64,000 nucleotides of DNA from Triplophysa rosa (taxonomy: Eukaryota; Chordata; Actinopteri; Cypriniformes; Nemacheilidae). Under the pieces are notes generated by a model. The model worked only from the letters and a program-made list of their open reading frames with translations. It was not told the DNA's origin and did not search any database. The position numbers and the translations under genes are program-made. Numbering within the stretch: position 1 is the stretch's first letter; every line of letters starts with the position of its first letter. The stretch covers positions 22,854,103-22,918,102 of the forward strand of contig NC_079891.1 of the NCBI RefSeq assembly GCF_024868665.1. Direction: 5' to 3'. Shown piece after piece: positions 11,721-24,784 of this stretch.

Positions 11721-13371
11721 TAGGGTTGTGACGGTGGCCGTGACAACCTTACCACCAAAAAATAGGGTTGCACGGTGTACCGGTGCTACGGTAGCATCGC
11801 GATGCTAAAGCTTCAAAATTCCTGCGATGCCTCTCTATTTTTGAAACGGTAGTATCGTAGTACCGTAGTTAATGTTGCATATGCGCATTAATATTTATTT
11901 GAACACTTACATCTGCCTTTTTGCGGTGTTTATCTCCAAAATGAATGTGTGTTTTGAATGTCTTGGACGAATTAATGATTCAAATTGGCGATTTGAACGA
12001 GTTGGTTAAATGATTCACTAACTCAGTGGAAAATTGACGCCACCTACAGTCCGTTTTAGTTCTGCGTTTAAAGTAAGCCTAATATTTCCCTTTATAAAGA
12101 CTGCTGTATCAATTAAATTTGTCCAACATTTGAATGAGTTCCTACGTGAAAAATGATCTAGTGTACTTTAGTATTTACTACAGTAAACTACTAAAACTCA
12201 TAGATACTAATGTTTTTGAGTCTTATCATAGTAAATATTTAAGTATACTACAGTATTCATAGTATTTACAAATGACTAAATGTAAATGTATTTGCTATGT
12301 ATTTGCTACAATTTATCCAATTACTACAGTTAATACAACAACATATTCTAGTGCAAAGTATAATACAGTTTTCTATTGTAAATACAAAATGTGTAATCTA
12401 AATCTGTGTTGTTGTTTTTTTGTATAGATTTGAATTATATGGCACAGCATCGTGATACTACTTGGTATCGAAATACTTCAGCTGCTATAGTATCGTAAGA
12501 CATGTTTATGGTACCGTGACAACCCTACCGCAAGTACCATGACGGTGGTGAGCTGCCACCGGCGGTAGTGCACGTCACTGTGACAAATATAAGTGTAATA
12601 AAAATGATAGTTGTGATCAGGATTGCTATTTGTAGCCTTTCAGTTGTAGATGGTTTCATTTAAAATATTTTCCATTGGTGCGTTCGAGCGCGGGCCTGCA
12701 CGGCAAAACCCAGGTTATTCTGCGGGTTCTGCAATGGATCTTGTTGTGAAATTAACAGTTACATAAAATCAAACCTGGCTATGACCCGCTTGCTTAGTGT
12801 CGGACCGCGCGCAGGTTTTGCGGAGAGACATCTATTCATTTGTGCTCCTGTGCACATCTTCTGAACACGCATTTATTGCAGCTGTACACATTTTAATCAT
12901 CAGTCAACATGTAAATTTTCCACCAACGAGTAGGAAAAAGTAACGTTTTATGGCAATCTGAATAGGAAAGCCAATGTATGTTTAAACAGTTTGTTTCAAA
13001 TGGAATTGGGTTAATACGCGACTGACTGAAGTTGTCACTGCAACAAGAGCTTTTTTATTTAATATTTAACTTTAATCATTTAAGTTTTCATTGTTTACTG
13101 ATTTTATTTAAATGTTTTATATGCTGTAGTGTGCCGTTTCACTGATAGATTTGCGCATTAAACATGGACGGATGTTTCATCCTCATTTATTTCCTATCAT
13201 ATTTCAATTTCAAGTATTTAACTAACAATTTCAAGTATTTAAATAAGGTCCACATTTCTCTTCCACTCATTGTGTAGTTGCTACACGCAAATATAATTAT
13301 ATAATTATAGAAATAATATATATTTCCCAAACCACCGGTGGTAAAAAAAAAACTGCCAACGTCACAACCCA
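11721..13371. mobile_element. Outer hAT-like non-autonomous element (nested)
   Basis: The left end reads TAGGGTTGTGACGGTGGC and the right end, on the minus strand, reads TGGGTTGTGACGTTGGC. Both are followed by ACCACC-containing sequence (TTACCACCAAAA on the left, TTTACCACCGGTGG on the right), giving imperfect terminal inverted repeats. No transposase-like frame is present. A second element (11763-12527) sits just inside the left end. A clean 8-bp target duplication was not found. Confidence 0.6.
11763..12527. mobile_element. Inner hAT-like non-autonomous element
   Basis: The terminal inverted repeats are TAGGGTTGCACGGTGTACC on the left and, on the minus strand, TAGGGTTGTCACGGTACC on the right. 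Sub-terminal sequence is also mirrored (GGTAGTATCGTAG near the left, TACTACTTGGTATCG near the right). The middle is AT-rich with TTTACTACAGTAAAC-type repeats and no transposase. It lies within the element at 11721-13371, so it inserted later. Confidence 0.65.
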
Positions 13372-13599
13372 TGCATCGCAAAGCCGTGGGACCGTGTTAA
13401 ATCAACTGCACAGTGATGCCTTTTCATTTGTAGAGCGAAGTTTATTGAATTGCATTTGATACCGTGGGACAGAACACCGGTCCATCAATTTTTCTTAAAA
13501 ATTACTTCGGTTGAAAGGGTGATGCGAATTATTCCGGCCCACCCACAATTTTACAGGCCCACCTATCATCTACTTTCTGTATCCGCCTCTGTCCACATG

Positions 13600-14820
13600 T
13601 AACTGAGAGGACAATAATGAAGTAAAAGTATGATGCCAGCAGTAAGTCATTACACCAGATGTGCCGAGATATTAGATGAGAACGATTAAGAGTCAAAGCC
13701 AACCTTATCTGATCAGCTTCATGCAAACTCTACACCAACCCCACCATTGCAGAGCGGCTCTAAATGAATTATTGTAACAGTTGAAGTGTTCTAATTGTAT
13801 GATGAGGACATTTAGTGACTGTGGGAGTCCTGTATAGGACCCAAGAGCTCAAGTGAGTAAAACACAGAGCCGACAGTAAACAAGGACGTTCAAGGGCGAC
13901 ATCCAAGCTGTGATTTCTGCAATGAGGCAGCAGTGCTCATAATGGTGTCAAAACAATTTCAGCATCCAACTTTATCTTCTCATGGTTTACTTAATGCTGT
14001 AGTATAGGGAAATATGAAATGCTCACTGAGGAATTAAAATAGCAGATGGTTGCTGAGTTTGAGATTTGGTTCTGTTTTATAATATCTTATCCATTCTAAA
14101 TTAGTGTCACTGAGCATTTTAACTGTAAAGATAAAAGAGGTGCAAAGGTGCTTTGCTTATTATTAAGCTTTTTATTTCACAAAATGTCATTTAAATGGTC
14201 TTTAAATGTTCTTAAAAGGTTATTTAGATTAAAAAATATAAAAATAAATAGTTCTTATGAGAACCTTTCAATAAATGGAACCAAAATTGTTCTTCTATGG
14301 CATCTCTGGTTTTTTTACACTTGCAATAACAGGGACTCTCTGGTTGCTAGTGGTTGTGCTGAGCTGAACACAAAAAAAGAAAGTGATTAAAGTTTGACCT
14401 GATTAACCTTGTGTAAAATGTTATTTTCAAATTCAAAATATCCTGAAGATAAACAGACGTCAAGCGATTTGAATAAAATTGTATTTCATGCTATGAATGA
14501 TTGCAAAACTATTTGCATTATGTCATAGTTCTATTCTCCTGTGAGGCATTGCTGGGTACATTAGATTGGTAGGTTTATGCATTCACAAGAATCCTAATGC
14601 AAAATACATTCTTGAATAAAGCACCTTACGTCATGGGAGACAGAATCTACATATTTAGGATATGACCTGATCATTAATGCTTCATCGAAATGTATGAACA
14701 GAGACTATTACCTTAATAAGGAGGTAACAAGAGTTATTAATGAAATACTGGAGCAGTTACAGTGTGTCCACAGAACAGGTTGAAAATAAATAATTACATA
14801 AGTTTGTGTTATGTGCTTGT
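13600..14820. other. Spacer with a decayed GGTTCT-type MITE
   Basis: No gene was recognised. The part at about 14170-14310 (AAATGTTCTTAAAAGGTT, GAGAACCTTTC, TGGAACCAAAATTGTTCTTC) resembles the MITE family found complete at 21373-21626, in decayed form. Confidence 0.4.
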
Positions 14821-14821
14821 C

Positions 14822-15135
14822 TTAAAGCGATAGTTCACCCAAAAATGGAAATTCTGTCATCATTTACTCACCCTCTTGTCTTTTCAAACCTGTATGACTT
14901 TCTTCCGCAGAACACAAAAGAAGATATTTTGATGAAAGTTGGTAACCGAACAGCGCCGTCACCCATTCACTTCTATTGTATGGACACAAAACCAATGCAA
15001 GTGAATGGGTGCCAGTTAACAACATTCTTCAAAATATCTTCTTTTTTGTTCTGCGGAAGAAAGAAAGTCATACAGGTTTGAAATGACAATAGGGTGAATA
15101 AATATTTTTTATTTTTGGGTGAACTATCACTTTAA
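14822..15135. mobile_element. Palindromic MITE, TTAAAGCGATAGTTCACCC family (copy 1)
   Basis: Near-perfect terminal inverted repeats: TTAAAGCGATAGTTCACCC on the left and GGGTGAACTATCACTTTAA on the right, each continuing into AAAAAT. The body contains TGTCATCATTTACTCACCCT and AGAAGATATTTTG motifs, which recur in the other copies here (22849, 32245, 39514, 41328). No coding capacity. Both ends start at TTAA. Confidence 0.85.
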
Positions 15136-17100
15136 GTATTTATATTTCTTTCAGGAAAGTATTACTATTTAAGCCAGAGGCAGACACAAAGCTGAAGAAT
15201 CAGGTCAAACTACCAGAGAGCTTAAATTATTAGAACAAATTTCACATTATCAACCCTCGTGGAGCCTCTTTAATGGGTTAATTTATCTGAGTCGCCTTTG
15301 TTTGATATAACTCAAATCATTACTGGCTGAAATGAGTCATTGCCCTCTACATGACATATCTAAATCATAAATCCCTTGCAAATATGCCTTATTGGACCCA
15401 TTTGCGAGATGGGAATTTAATTTAGCAATACATATAAACCTTCAAAATATTTAGACCAGAATAGAAGGTAGAAGTGAGAAAAACTATTTCCACATCATAC
15501 TTATTCTCTATCTCTGAGTGAAAGTTTCAAGGTGACCACTGTGGTTAACTTATACAAGAATAATTTCAAAATTGAACCTAAATGATAAACCCTGTTAATG
15601 GTTTTTTAAGTCCTTTAATAGAGCCCAGGACCATAAAGATCATTCAAACGTGACATAGATATCACATGTACTGTATAATACAATGCTGTTGCAAATTAGT
15701 CCATTTTATCAAAGGGGCTCAGGGAGAGATTCTGCTTAATAAGCAGTCTGTTGTTTTGATAAACTGATTAAATTCTCAACGCATGTGAATTTCTATCAAA
15801 AAAGAAAAAGCGCCAATGAACAGTCATCCGTGTAAATGCCCCTCTAGGCAATTACAGAATCAATCAATATTCCCGATAGCATTTGGGACAGTAAATGGTA
15901 ACAGGTTGCATTTGTGAGTTTTTGAAGCACCTCTCTTGTTTGGTTTAACAAATTACATTTTCCATGGTGTGAAATATGGTTCTGGTTTGTTTGACCAACG
16001 TCAGTTTCGCCTGATGTAAGCAAAACTTAGGTATAGGCCACGAGTAACTCATTTTTCATCTATGTGAGCTGATTTTTGCTGCATCATAAGCATACTCAAA
16101 GAGAGGTTATGAAGGAGTTAATTTTTTGCTAATTCCTGTTTGCTATAGTTTTAGCAAGAGTACAGATTGATCGACTAATTAAAGTCTGATAGAACTTGGT
16201 AGATTTCAAAGAGGCTGTGAATTAAAAAAACAAAGCACATCACAGGTAATTAAGCTAAATCAATACGTGCATCTCTACTAGGAGTTACACAAAGAATAAA
16301 ATAGCTCTGCTAACGAAACTCAACATGCATTGGTTTCTTTGAACATTTAGAAAATACTCCACCACCAGAGACCAACCAACTCGCTTTTATTTCGGCCTTG
16401 GGCAAGGTCCCTAAACTCAAGCCATTCTAGGATTAATGATCTAAAATTGATCTGGAATTAGTGTACTTTATGTCATATTGGATTAAAAGTGTCTGCTAAA
16501 TGGCAATGGACTAATTAAACTAGAGGCTTGAAGAACCAGAGAACCAGGTAGAACCTCTCCTCAAATGAATGTTAACCACTTTCATTGATGACAGTTTTCA
16601 AATGGACACTTGAGAGACGTGGGAAAAGATTCAGATGCAGTAGAGAGAGACCAGTGCTGAGACAAGCTGTCAAGGAGTCCAAGACCACAAGCTGAAAGCT
16701 TCAACAGGGAAGCCCATTTTGGACCAGAATAATGAGCTGCTGCCTGTCCTCAAGAGAGTACACATGCATAACAACGTATTCACTTTGACACAGGAAAGAT
16801 GAATTATGCAGGATTTCTGTTTAGGACAAAGCTGGACCTAAAGAAAGAATGCAAAAAATACTTTTATCAGCTTTTACAGAAAAGCCAGATGAATATCACA
16901 TTTGCAAAAACAAACGTGAAAGTTTTCTTGTAAATGAAAATTCTTACAGGATGTGAAACCCTTTGAATCACATGTAAAAAACGCGAAATTCATTTTTGTA
17001 AGGGGATCACTGTCTTGCCAATTCTAAAAATAAACATACGCCACTTGTTGAGATCTACAGTATATGCTCAACGGGTTGTAAGCGAAGATAAAGACAAAAG
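15136..17100. other. Spacer upstream of cabp7
   Basis: No exon or transposon was recognised. Distal regulatory elements of cabp7 could lie here but cannot be pointed to from sequence alone. Confidence 0.3.
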
Positions 17101-17179
17101 CTTTAGAAGCAATTATAATAGCAGCAATTCTGTATAAAATCGGTCCTTGGAGCGCGCTCACGGCACACGGGTGACTTTG

Positions 17180-17188
17180 GATAAAAGG
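17180..17188 (+). promoter_or_regulatory. Possible TATA-like box of cabp7
   Basis: GATAAAAGG lies in a locally GC-rich stretch (GGAGCGCGCTCACGGC just upstream, GGCGCGCATTCGG just downstream), about 940 bp before the cabp7 start codon. The composition shift suggests a promoter and 5' untranslated exon around here. Inferred only. Confidence 0.3.
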
Positions 17189-17626
17189 AAGTCAGACATC
17201 AGGCGCGCATTCGGAGATGAGACCTCATAGAGGACACAGCGCACCCGAGATTTCTTGGATTCTTGTTCAGCACATCGAATTTCTTCAAATCAGTTAACAT
17301 ACGCGGCCATTTTTAGTAAAACAACGCGTTATTTGTCGTTCTGTAATTATTGTAATACTCGTCATTTATTAGAGAACATACCATACCTTATTTTTTTCTT
17401 GCATACCAACTGGACTAAAATGAATAAAATCATGCTGCTCAAAATCCAGGTGACTGGCATGTGCCATATTTTGATTTCTTTAACTCGAGACCGCTCGACT
17501 ACCTGTAGGATTGCATAAGAGCGTAAGGGAGCTGAAGCCCGGGAGGAGGTAATGCGCATCTGTATAATGTGACAGTAGTCGGTTTCTTAGACTCACTCGA
17601 ACGGTCGTCTCTGTGGATATTGCTTT

Positions 17627-17696
17627 TGTGAACCTTTATACCCGTTACACCTGACTAAGACTGTGAACCTTTATACCCGTTACACCTGACTAAGAC
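17627..17696 (+). repeat. Perfect 35-bp tandem duplication in presumed cabp7 5' leader
   Basis: The unit beginning TGTGAACCTTTATACCC and ending CTGACTAAGAC occurs twice back to back (17627-17661 and 17662-17696) without a mismatch. It lies between the putative promoter and the start codon of cabp7. The lack of divergence implies a recent duplication or a collapsed/expanded assembly artefact. Confidence 0.9.
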
Positions 17697-18126
17697 AAGC
17701 TGATGGAACCACCGTATCTCAAGGAGAGACGACACCACGTTGTTTTCGAAGAGGCGTTGATGCTCTCCATTTATCCTTCAAATCCAGCTGAAGATGTGGG
17801 GACAGTTTCGGCTAGCTACATTTGAATGCAAATACTTGAATGTGTAACATTCATGTACCATTCGTGACTGAATTCGTGGGATCCTATACAGCAATAGTTA
17901 ACGAACCTGATGCAAAGCAGTCTGCAATCTGCCGGATGATCGTTTTTGCATGAGTGTGCAGAGTGACTAATCGTACCTGGATTGAAAAAAAACAGACGAT
18001 GAGGGTGAATCAAACAACAGTTTGCTTTGAGCTTCCAACGAGCGCTCTGTAGTAAAGTTGCAGTGGCCGAACTACAGCGGTGCTATATGAAGATCAGGAT
18101 CCAAAGGCTGGTTTGCCGTCGCAGAA

Positions 18127-20790
18127 ATGCCCGTTCGTGCCGTGACTTCCAGGTTTATGTACAGGGGACTTTGCTCAATTCCAGATCTCCTCTCTTACCG
18201 GACTCCCATCAGCCTCCCAGAGGATGAAGTGGAGGGTGAGTGATATTTCATGTTGAGTTATGAAGCTGCGTTATCTGTTGCGATAGTGCTTTCAGCACTG
18301 AAAATGTAAATTCCAGCACCATGGAGAGATCCCTACAGCAGCCTCTCCTGTCAAGATTTACAAATGAAGAAAGTGATGTCTGAAATTGTTTTTGTTATCT
18401 GTACACTGGTCTGGGACGAGATATGTTTTAAGATATGTGTATATTGCATTGAATTTGGCGTTGTACTACAGCACAGTGAGCACAATGTTTAGTGGAGTTC
18501 AAAGCGCAATTGGATTACGAACGGTGAGGGTGGGCGTTCCGTGGCCACACGAAAATTGCTATCATCTCGAATATATCCAAAGACAAATACAGGCGCAAAT
18601 ATCTGTGGTCTGTTGTCTGTTATATTAACTTCAACCATGACAAGTGGCTATTTAGTCCAATTGTAAAATATTTTTAATGAAAGCAGCGTAGACAATTTTA
18701 CAAACTTATTCGGTAGCATGTAAAAAGGCTAAATACATTAAAAGTGCAGTTTATACATCAGACATGTATATCTTTTCAGTTGTGTGTTTCAATTTCTGGG
18801 TACAACCACCCATTGTTTACATGCTTGTAAAACACAGGCCAAGCTCCATACAGACAGAGAAAGACAGAGGCCTAAACTAATGTTTGCCTTTTTTTCCTGT
18901 GCAGAGTATTTATGAATAATTAAAACAGAACACATCACCAACTTTCTAATTCTGTTACAATTAATTTTGTATTATTATTATAACTATTAAATATCATACA
19001 TATACTGTTAAAAAAGCTGTTACTAGTAACCTTTAAAAGGTCCTTATACAGACTATTTAGGCACTGATATACTGTTTATACATTTGATGCCAATATGTAG
19101 GCCTTTGATGTTCTAATATTCACTCTTTATGGCCAAAGGGTATCCCAGTGACATCTTTTGTACCTTTTGTCAGACAAAAAAACTGTCATTTTAGCTGTTT
19201 ATATCTACAATGTATCTGGCACATCTGCAGAGATCCGCGAAGCCTTTAAGGTGTTCGACCGTGATGGGAATGGATTCATATCTAAACAGGAGCTGGGAAT
19301 TGCCATGCGGTCTCTTGGTTACATGCCAAACGAGGTGGAGCTGGAAGTGATCATTCAAAGACTGGACACGGATGGTATAAAAGCGCTTACATATAATCTG
19401 TTGTTGGACACACAAGCACACACGTTTACGTCTCAGCCAATTTATAAAATTGTGATACAAGTGAATTCGTTAACAAAGGACAGAATAAGATTAAAGATTA
19501 TATCATTATATTTTGCAGGTGACGGTCAAGTTGATTTCGAGGAGTTTGTAACACTTCTCGGACCAAAACTGTCTTCTGCTGGTATGCCTGATAGGTTCCA
19601 TGGAGCCGAGTTTGACTCCATTTTCTGGAAGGTGTGTTGTTTTTCTTGAATTTATCTGAAAGGCTTTCCCCAAAGTCTCAATAATTAGTTCTGGCAGGCG
19701 TCATCTTTACTTCATCTCAATGTTTTATGACTCCCTTTGATTGCTAGTGGACAAGAGAAGATTATTCATACATTATTCACACTCTGCAATTAACTTACTG
19801 ACATTTGTGGCATAGTAATAGCATTGAATTAAAATGAATGTTGAAAGGTCTGTTTCAGTCCATTATAAAGCAATATTCCAATATAAAGCATAAATCTGCT
19901 ATTTAGTATAACCCATCTGTGCATCAGCCTCTGATCAATAATAGCTGTCATTTACTGGGAAACTTTTCACTTTGAACCTTGTTCTACTAATGACCTTTTC
20001 ATTGTCGGTTTATCGCTCTGAATGAATTTTCTTATTTGTTGCATTAGTGTGACATGCAAAAGCTGACTGTGGATGATCTGAAGAGACTCTTGTACGATAC
20101 GTTCTGTGACCATTTGACAATGAAAGACATCGAGAACATTATCATGACAGAGGAGAGTCACTTAAACAGCCCCGAGTGCCAAGTAGATATTGACAGTAAG
20201 CATTCATACACCAACAATTCCGACACACTAACAATAAGCCATAAAACCAACAAGCGATAACAATTCAATAAACAAAAATATGACAGACATAATGCATTAT
20301 TGGTTGTTTGTGTTCGCACGCTCCTTTCCGTGTCATTGTGAAGTGCCCGTACCTCGTCAATCTAAATTGCTTGTCAGTTCTATTAAACACATAGAGACAA
20401 ATAAGCCAATATTGCAGGGAAACAATCTATTTTTAGCTTTTGTTGATAAGGTCATGGGGAAAGGAGCTCATAAATTTGCAATTGCAAACCTTATTTTAGA
20501 TTTTATGTATTTATTTATGTATTGCAGTTTATGTTTGTATTGGAGCTCAGTGAAAGTTAAGGCTTGTGACATTTGTCCTTCTTAAGAAATGTCATGTCTT
20601 TTGGGACAAATCCAATATTGCCATGATAACATTTTTCTCTCTTTTTTTTATTGTCCCCAAAGCAAGCCCCATGCAACAAGTCAAGCACACGTGTGTGCGC
20701 AAAAGCTTGATTTGTGCCTTTGCTATCGCATTTATCATCAGCGTCATGCTCATCGCAGCCAATCAGATGCTTCGAAGAGGGATGAAGTGA
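18127..20790 (+). CDS. cabp7: Calcium-binding protein 7 (calneuron-2)
   Basis: Five coding exons join in frame: 18127-18235, 19231-19374, 19519-19631, 20048-20195 and 20663-20790, giving 213 aa (human CABP7 is about 215). All introns are GT-AG. CABP7 is a neuronal, calmodulin-related Ca2+ sensor anchored by its tail to Golgi/vesicle membranes; it binds phosphatidylinositol 4-kinase beta and restrains Golgi-to-plasma-membrane traffic. The N-terminus MPVRAVTSRFMYRG matches the family start. Two canonical EF-hand loops are visible: residues 46-57 (DRDGNGFISKQE) and 82-93 (DTDGDGQVDFEE). EF-hands 3 and 4 are degenerate, as usual for calneurons. Residues ~187-204 (SLICAFAIAFIISVML) form the C-terminal membrane anchor, before a basic RRGMK end. 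The sequence fits CABP7 better than CALN1 (KVFDRDGNG, NEVELEVIIQRLD). Teleosts may have a and b copies; which one this is cannot be told. Candidate poly(A) signal: AATAAA at 21092-21097. Confidence 0.96.
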
Positions 20791-21091
20791 TCACTTCTGT
20801 TTCTAACACAACAAATGACTGGCAACGGGTAAAAATGCAAAAAAAACCACTAAATTCAGTTTCTAATGATCCCAGTTTAAAAATAACACCAAAGGCTGCA
20901 TTCTCATTTCACTATAAACTGAAGGTAAAATCAGACTGTTCTTAGCAGGCGGAAGAACAATGTCCCAAAAGCCCAAAACTATTTAATTCAAATGTAATTT
21001 TTGTGTAGAAATAAATCAAGAGCAACACTGATAATTATCATTGTGCTGTATAATATTAAATGTTTCCTATCAGGTCATGTTACCGTGTAGT

Positions 21092-21097
21092 AATAAA
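21092..21097 (+). terminator. cabp7: Candidate cabp7 polyadenylation signal
   Basis: AATAAA about 300 bp after the stop codon, in AT-rich sequence. An earlier AATAAA near 21010 is an alternative. Confidence 0.4.
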
Positions 21098-21372
21098 ATG
21101 CATCTGTTATAACACCGAACATAATACAAAGTATTGTATTGTATGGCTGTAATCTTATATCCATATTTGTATGAATGCCATGTCAGGGCATTTGTGTGAC
21201 ATTGACTAAGGTATGTCCCCATTTGTTTGTAATGTTTAATGTCATCTGATCATGTACTATACATAGTTTTCTAGACATAGTTTTACCATAGTCCCAAACA
21301 GAAACGAATAGTAACAATGATTAGTTGAAATGGTTAAACAAATTTGCCTATGACTAAGTCATCAGCAGATTT

Positions 21373-21626
21373 TACACTCTTAAAAATGAATGTGCTTAAA
21401 ATGTTCTTCACAGAGATGCCATAGAAGAACCATTTTTGGTTTCACAAAAAACTATTCAGTCAAAGAACCATCTCTTTCTTTTATAATCTCAAGAACCTTT
21501 TTTCACCACAAAGAACCTTTTGTGAAACAGAAAGGTTCTTCAGATGTTAAACGTTTTTTATGGAACCAACTAGACAAAAAAGGTTCTCATATGGCATCGT
21601 GAAGCACCTTTATTTTTAAGAGTGTA
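21373..21626. mobile_element. MITE with TACACTCTTAAAAATGA termini
   Basis: The left end TACACTCTTAAAAATGA is mirrored by TTATTTTTAAGAGTGTA on the right. The body is rich in AAGAACC and GGTTCTT, giving an almost fully palindromic element of about 254 bp. A second, 3'-truncated copy lies at 51275-51452. It has no coding capacity. Confidence 0.8.
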
Positions 21627-21754
21627 GGATGAGTAAAACCAAATGTAATGTGAAAATGTAAATGAATGTATTAGAAATTTACTGATTCACTAATAGAAAC
21701 TAATGGAAAATATAAGATATATAATTGGTGACAATCCAAAGTGTTATGCCGGGG

Positions 21755-21936
21755 TCACACTAGATTTTGAGCATGAGAAAATTGTTCGGAAGGTTCTGCT
21801 AAAATGGGCGGGAGCAATTTCCTTCATCTTTTAAATTTTTTAAATTACGAAGCGAAATGCAAAATATCTATGTCTGACGCATTCGCATGCGTATGAATGG
21901 AACTCAATGGAGCGAAAAGTCTAGTGTGACCGCAGG
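21755..21936. mobile_element. Small MITE with GGTCACACTAGA termini
   Basis: Left end GGGGTCACACTAGATTTT and right end AAAAGTCTAGTGTGACCGC form a terminal inverted repeat of about 17 bp around ~180 bp of non-coding sequence. Confidence 0.65.
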
Positions 21937-22848
21937 TTTAATGAATCTTACCTGTGCAATGAGAGTTTAACTTGCAAAAAGTATTCTTCCAGTCTTAACT
22001 CTCAGGATTATGACAGATCTGTCATTTGTGTACTGGTTGTGTGCAAAAAAAGCATCGTCACGTATGAATATTACAAGATATTCGTACTATATGTGCCAAG
22101 TGAGACTAAATGTTTGTGTGAAGATATACTGCAAAATAACTGTGTTCTTACGTAATGACATATTTGCATGAAATGTTTCCTAGCGTTTTGACAACATCAA
22201 TGTTGTTAATGAATAATCCGTCTGTATTAATATTATCATCATTTAACAGCTTGTGGTTTTCACTGTACTGGGGTGATCTGTATGGTATGGTTGTGATCTG
22301 TGTAGTATCAAATTCTTTATTTGTTTTCAAATTATGTCATTTAACATCTAAAGACTGAGTTTTAAACTTTTCCAGCATAACACACAGGGAATGAACCAGT
22401 GAACATGAGCAAAAGAAAGGGTCTTCAGCATTCTTCAAAGTAACTTTATAGCTTTAAGTTTGGTGCGAGCTAACGGTAACAAGCAATATTGGGCTTATGC
22501 ATACTGTGAAATGTATGCATCCAGCGTCTATCTGTAATTTATGCATCTGTCAGCAATCTCAGTGCCTAAACAATATGTTGGTATTGTTCTGTGTCTCTAT
22601 GGTCAGGATTTCAAAGTCTGTGCACTTTCTTAGTAGATAACACGGAAGTGTTTGTGCAATATCATTAATGATGCATAACTAGTAAGTTGTGTTCATTAAC
22701 ATTTCTATATCATTTGAAAAGGTATAACTAAGCACTAACCATAACTTTAGATCGTTCTGCATCTGCATAAGATGACTGTAATGGCAGGAGATCTGCATTT
22801 GTATAGGGAGGGTGAAAATAAGTAAAGTAAAATAAACCAAAATGCAAC

Positions 22849-23146
22849 TTAAAGTGATAGTTCACCCAAAAATAAAAATTCTGTCATCATTTGTTCACCC
22901 TCTTGTCTTTTCAAACCCGTATGACTTTCTTCCGCAGAACACAAAATAAGATATTTTGAAGAACGTTGGTAACCGAACAGCACTGGTCCCCATTCACTTC
23001 TACTGTATGGACACAAAACCAATGCAAGTGAATGGGGGCCAGTTAACAACATTATTCAAAATATCTTCTTTGCTGTTCTGCAGAAGAAAGCAACTCATAA
23101 AGGTTTGAAATGACAAAAGGGTGAGTAATGATGACAGAATTTTTTG
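22849..23146. mobile_element. MITE, GATAGTTCACCC family (copy 2, right end truncated)
   Basis: It starts TTAAAGTGATAGTTCACCC and shares most of its body with the copy at 14822-15135, including GGTAACCGAACAGC and CCAATGCAAGTGAATGGG. The right end stops after GGGTGAGTAATGATGACAG, before the expected mirrored terminus. Confidence 0.8.
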
Positions 23147-23149
23147 ATG

Positions 23150-24780
23150 TCTACACGGGGTAGTCAACTAACTCAAGGCATCTATGAAATTGTTCTAGCT
23201 GTTCATAGTACACACGGAACAGACCAGTGAAGTAATAATGACATGAGAGAGCCTGTCTGAAAAATATACCAGAATTGTAAGGATATGTTATTTCGTTGCA
23301 GTTGCATGTCTTTGTAAATTTCTGACATGTTGGCTTTCGATCCCAAAATATGCAATTGATTCTTATTTGACGACAATTTACTGTGATTTAAAGTTACGAT
23401 ATACACACAAATAAGAGGTACTGATTTCAGGACATCAAAAACATATCATTCTGTCAATTTCCAAAGTGTAGGCATGTGATCTACTGTGTATTTGTGAAAG
23501 CTGTTTATACACACTGCTAGAAGTAATATCATTTAACATGGCAATATTTTTTAAAAAGCATAAGAGAGTAAGACTCTTAAGATTATATGAAATATATGCT
23601 TTATTTTGTTTACCTGTATTTTTCAATATTTCTTTACTATAAATTCATCATAATCCACATGGGGTAATACAGCACATATCCAATTACATAATGACTGATA
23701 TATGTTGGGAGTTAGTTCACATAATTATATTAATGTACTGATGTAACAGTAAGATATTTAACTGATATATGTCATTTTATATTGCATCAATGTCGATGTA
23801 TCATCTTGAATCTATGATGTGCCAAAATGTGCTGAGAATTACATTTAACTGTACCATGTGAGCAACTGAATTAAAACAGTGGTGGTCCTTATTTGCGCTT
23901 TCTTTAGTACATTTCTACTAATTCAATCTGTCTATATTTGAGTGTAAAATGAGGTCAATGTGTGATGCATAACTGATACTACAAACACAACTACAGTGTT
24001 AACTGCAATAAAATATGCATCTCCAGCTGCATTTATTCAAACTTCAACAGCACAAAAGATGAATCTGCAAATCTATGAACGTCAGAGTAAAGTATGCCTA
24101 TAATGACAGGATGTGTATATACTGTGATATTTCACATCCACGTCTTCGGAGCTGTGCAGCGCTAACACATGGGTGTTAATGCTGGTTTTAAGTTACCAAA
24201 CTCATCTAAACTAGCTCAAGGAGACGCAAAACTTTTAGACATCTCAATTACGCTGCCTCTGCTCCTACACAAAGCCGATAGCCTTTCATCACCAAGCCTG
24301 TAAATGTAACGCATCCTGGTCAAGTGTAACATTCATCAGTGCAGACAAGGGGAACATCTCTGAAACAAGCTATCAGGAGTAAATTGAAAAAGCTTCTCTA
24401 GTCTGAATTTCAATATAAACCACTGGCACGGAATGCAGATGCCAACACTAGTTCTCCCTATAGTCTAACATTTATCCTGAGAACACGGTGAAAACTTCTT
24501 GACACCTTGCAAATGAAAGAACCTATTATGTAAACTACTTTCTATTAAAATATTGCATCATGCCAGTGGCGTTGCAAATAAAGGACCATTAGTACATGTT
24601 ACGCTATTAATTGCACAAAATAAAATCTGAATAAATAAATCTCAAATGGTTTTACTATACTATTTGATGCAAATATGGCACCATTATTTACAAATTGTAT
24701 ATAAAAACAGCAGCATGGTCACTGGGATTTGAACACATTTTTGTTATTAATACACAATATAAAATGATTTTTATACATTC
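23150..24780. other. Spacer between cabp7 and zmat5
   Basis: This is the 3'-3' spacer of the two convergent genes, AT-rich and without a recognisable exon. A clear AATAAA on the minus strand close to the zmat5 stop codon was not seen. Confidence 0.35.
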
Positions 24781-24784
24781 TATA

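Noticed and set aside
10581..13592. A 3-kb outer transposon bounded by CAGGGGCGGA and TCCGCCTCTG
   Set aside because: Ends match only over about 10 bp and the flanks show no target duplication; left as coincidence.
19158..19649. Single 163-residue EF-hand open frame read straight through
   Set aside because: It fuses cabp7 exons 2 and 3 with intron sequence; the spliced model matches the family exactly.
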